Positions 63,531 to 64,000 of a stretch of 64,000 bases of DNA are shown here, one piece after another (within the stretch, counting starts at the first letter, position 1; every line of letters begins with the position of its first letter). The DNA comes from Streptomyces hygroscopicus. GTDB taxonomy: Bacteria > Actinomycetota > Actinomycetes > Streptomycetales > Streptomycetaceae. Made by a program: the position numbers and the translations under genes. The notes beneath the pieces are model-generated. The model searched no databases, was not told the origin of the DNA, and saw only the letters and a list, made by a program, of their open reading frames with translations. The stretch is from NCBI GenBank assembly GCA_002021875.1, contig CP018627.1, forward strand, positions 2,852,001 through 2,916,000, given 5' to 3'.

Positions 63531-64000
63531 TTGGCTTCCTCCCTCTCCTGAAGGAGGGGGATTCCTACGGCTCGCGCCGTGGGATTTCCTGTTTCATCGC
63601 CGACTGCCCGCCGGGAGAGCTCCGTTGAGGTCTTACACCGGCTCCACAGGCCGACACCGCCAGCCCGGCGGCCAGAATGTTCCGCGCCGCGTTCACGTCG
63701 CGGTCGTGGGTGACGCCACAACTGCCGCAGGTCCAGGTGCGGACGCTGAGCGGCATCTTGTCCTGAAGGGTTCCGCAGTGCGAGCACAGCTTGGAGGAGG
63801 GGAACCAGCGGTCGACCGCGATCACCTCGCGGCCGTACCACCGGGCCTTGTACTCCAGCATGCTCCGGAACGCAGACCAGGCCGCGTCCGAGATGGCGCG
63901 GGCCAGCCTGCCGTTCTTCCCGTCCTGGAACCGGAACGCGCTGGTGGTGTACTCCGCCGACTTGCGGGACTTCTTCCGCGACTTGAACCGCGGGTGCCGG
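63531..64000 (-). mobile_element. IS200/IS605-type (IS1341-like) element, right end, runs off window
   Basis: After the tnpB stop (63565-63567) the reverse strand reads GGAATCCCCCTCCTTCAGG then AGAGGGAGGAAGCCAA, a hairpin (CCCCCTCC-TTCA-GGAGAGGG) of the type that closes TnpB-carrying elements. This region also forms the scaffold end of the guide (omega) RNA in the family. The boundary with glycosyltransferase sequence is at about 63530/63531. The left end is outside the window. Confidence 0.8.
63565..64000 (-). pseudogene. TnpB-like nuclease, internally deleted, partial
   Basis: The reverse frame is open from the right edge to TAG 63565. It begins HPRFKSRKKSRKSAEYTTSA, FRFQDG, which belongs to the N-terminal domain of TnpB. 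It passes directly into KNGRLARAISDAAWSAFRSM, which belongs after the second RuvC motif. The RuvC-I Asp and RuvC-II Glu regions (about 150 residues) are missing. The zinc ribbon (CSHCGT and CGSCG) and RuvC-III (HDRDVNAARNIL) are intact. The deletion is judged against the usual family order. The protein cannot cut DNA, though the RNA-encoding end remains. Confidence 0.8.

Noticed and set aside
62741..63841. A complete 366-aa glycosyltransferase starting at 63841
   Set aside because: Residues before about 63530 are the antisense or out-of-frame reading of the TnpB element; the family N-terminal domain is missing.

Overview
The window reads as high-GC actinomycete DNA, almost certainly a Streptomyces chromosome. 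Third codon positions are strongly G/C, GTG and TTG starts are common, GGAGG-type ribosome sites are frequent, and the families are typical of the genus (DUF4331, PucR and FadR-type GntR regulators, PAS-GGDEF-EAL, Tat lipoproteins). The many broken transposons and small regulator/effector pairs suggest a chromosome arm or another accessory zone. Functions come from motifs and family knowledge; no database search was possible.

1-13.1 kb is a mobile-element graveyard. A partial tyrosine integrase with its coupled excisionase lies at the left edge. Then come gene remnants, a secreted NucA/NucB-like nuclease facing a SUKH immunity-type gene, and a dead IS5-type transposase. A WD40 gene is cut by a 1.2-kb DDE insertion sequence. 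An IPT/TIG protein, a gutted serine recombinase, a GNAT gene, a frameshifted IS5 element, a tRNA-like remnant and an orphan three-repeat type I-E CRISPR array follow. 13.3-19.9 kb holds a DUF4331 gene and a sugar-acid operon: FadR-type regulator, ABC importer and ManD-type dehydratase, with a matching operator.

20-42 kb is a mosaic of short transcription units. They include a metallophosphoesterase, aminoglycoside/macrolide phosphotransferase-like and nucleotidyltransferase-like genes, and an unusual squalene/phytoene synthase-cis-prenyltransferase fusion (24749-26365). MarR, LysR and TetR regulators sit beside small oxidoreductase or hydrolase genes, and there is a MerR-peroxiredoxin fusion. 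Several promoters carry clear palindromic operators. 42-57 kb holds a TetR-controlled flavin monooxygenase, DUF779, a GC-rich tandem repeat, a dual-domain cyclic-di-GMP enzyme, a PucR regulator and an HhH endonuclease. A response regulator/histidine kinase/lipoprotein operon there diverges from a lipoprotein/adaptor/ATPase/permease operon of MacAB type.

56.7-64 kb looks like the edge of a biosynthetic gene cluster. It has a dTDP-glucose synthase gene (rfbA), an O-methyltransferase gene translationally coupled to a 72-codon acidic peptide ending in a Cys/Trp-rich tail, a VOC protein, a PLP aminotransferase, an unrecognised 447-aa protein and the C-terminal two thirds of a GT-B glycosyltransferase. 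The glycosyltransferase gene is interrupted by an IS200/IS605-type element whose TnpB is internally deleted. The peptide/methyltransferase pair and the prenyltransferase fusion are the best candidates for undescribed biology.
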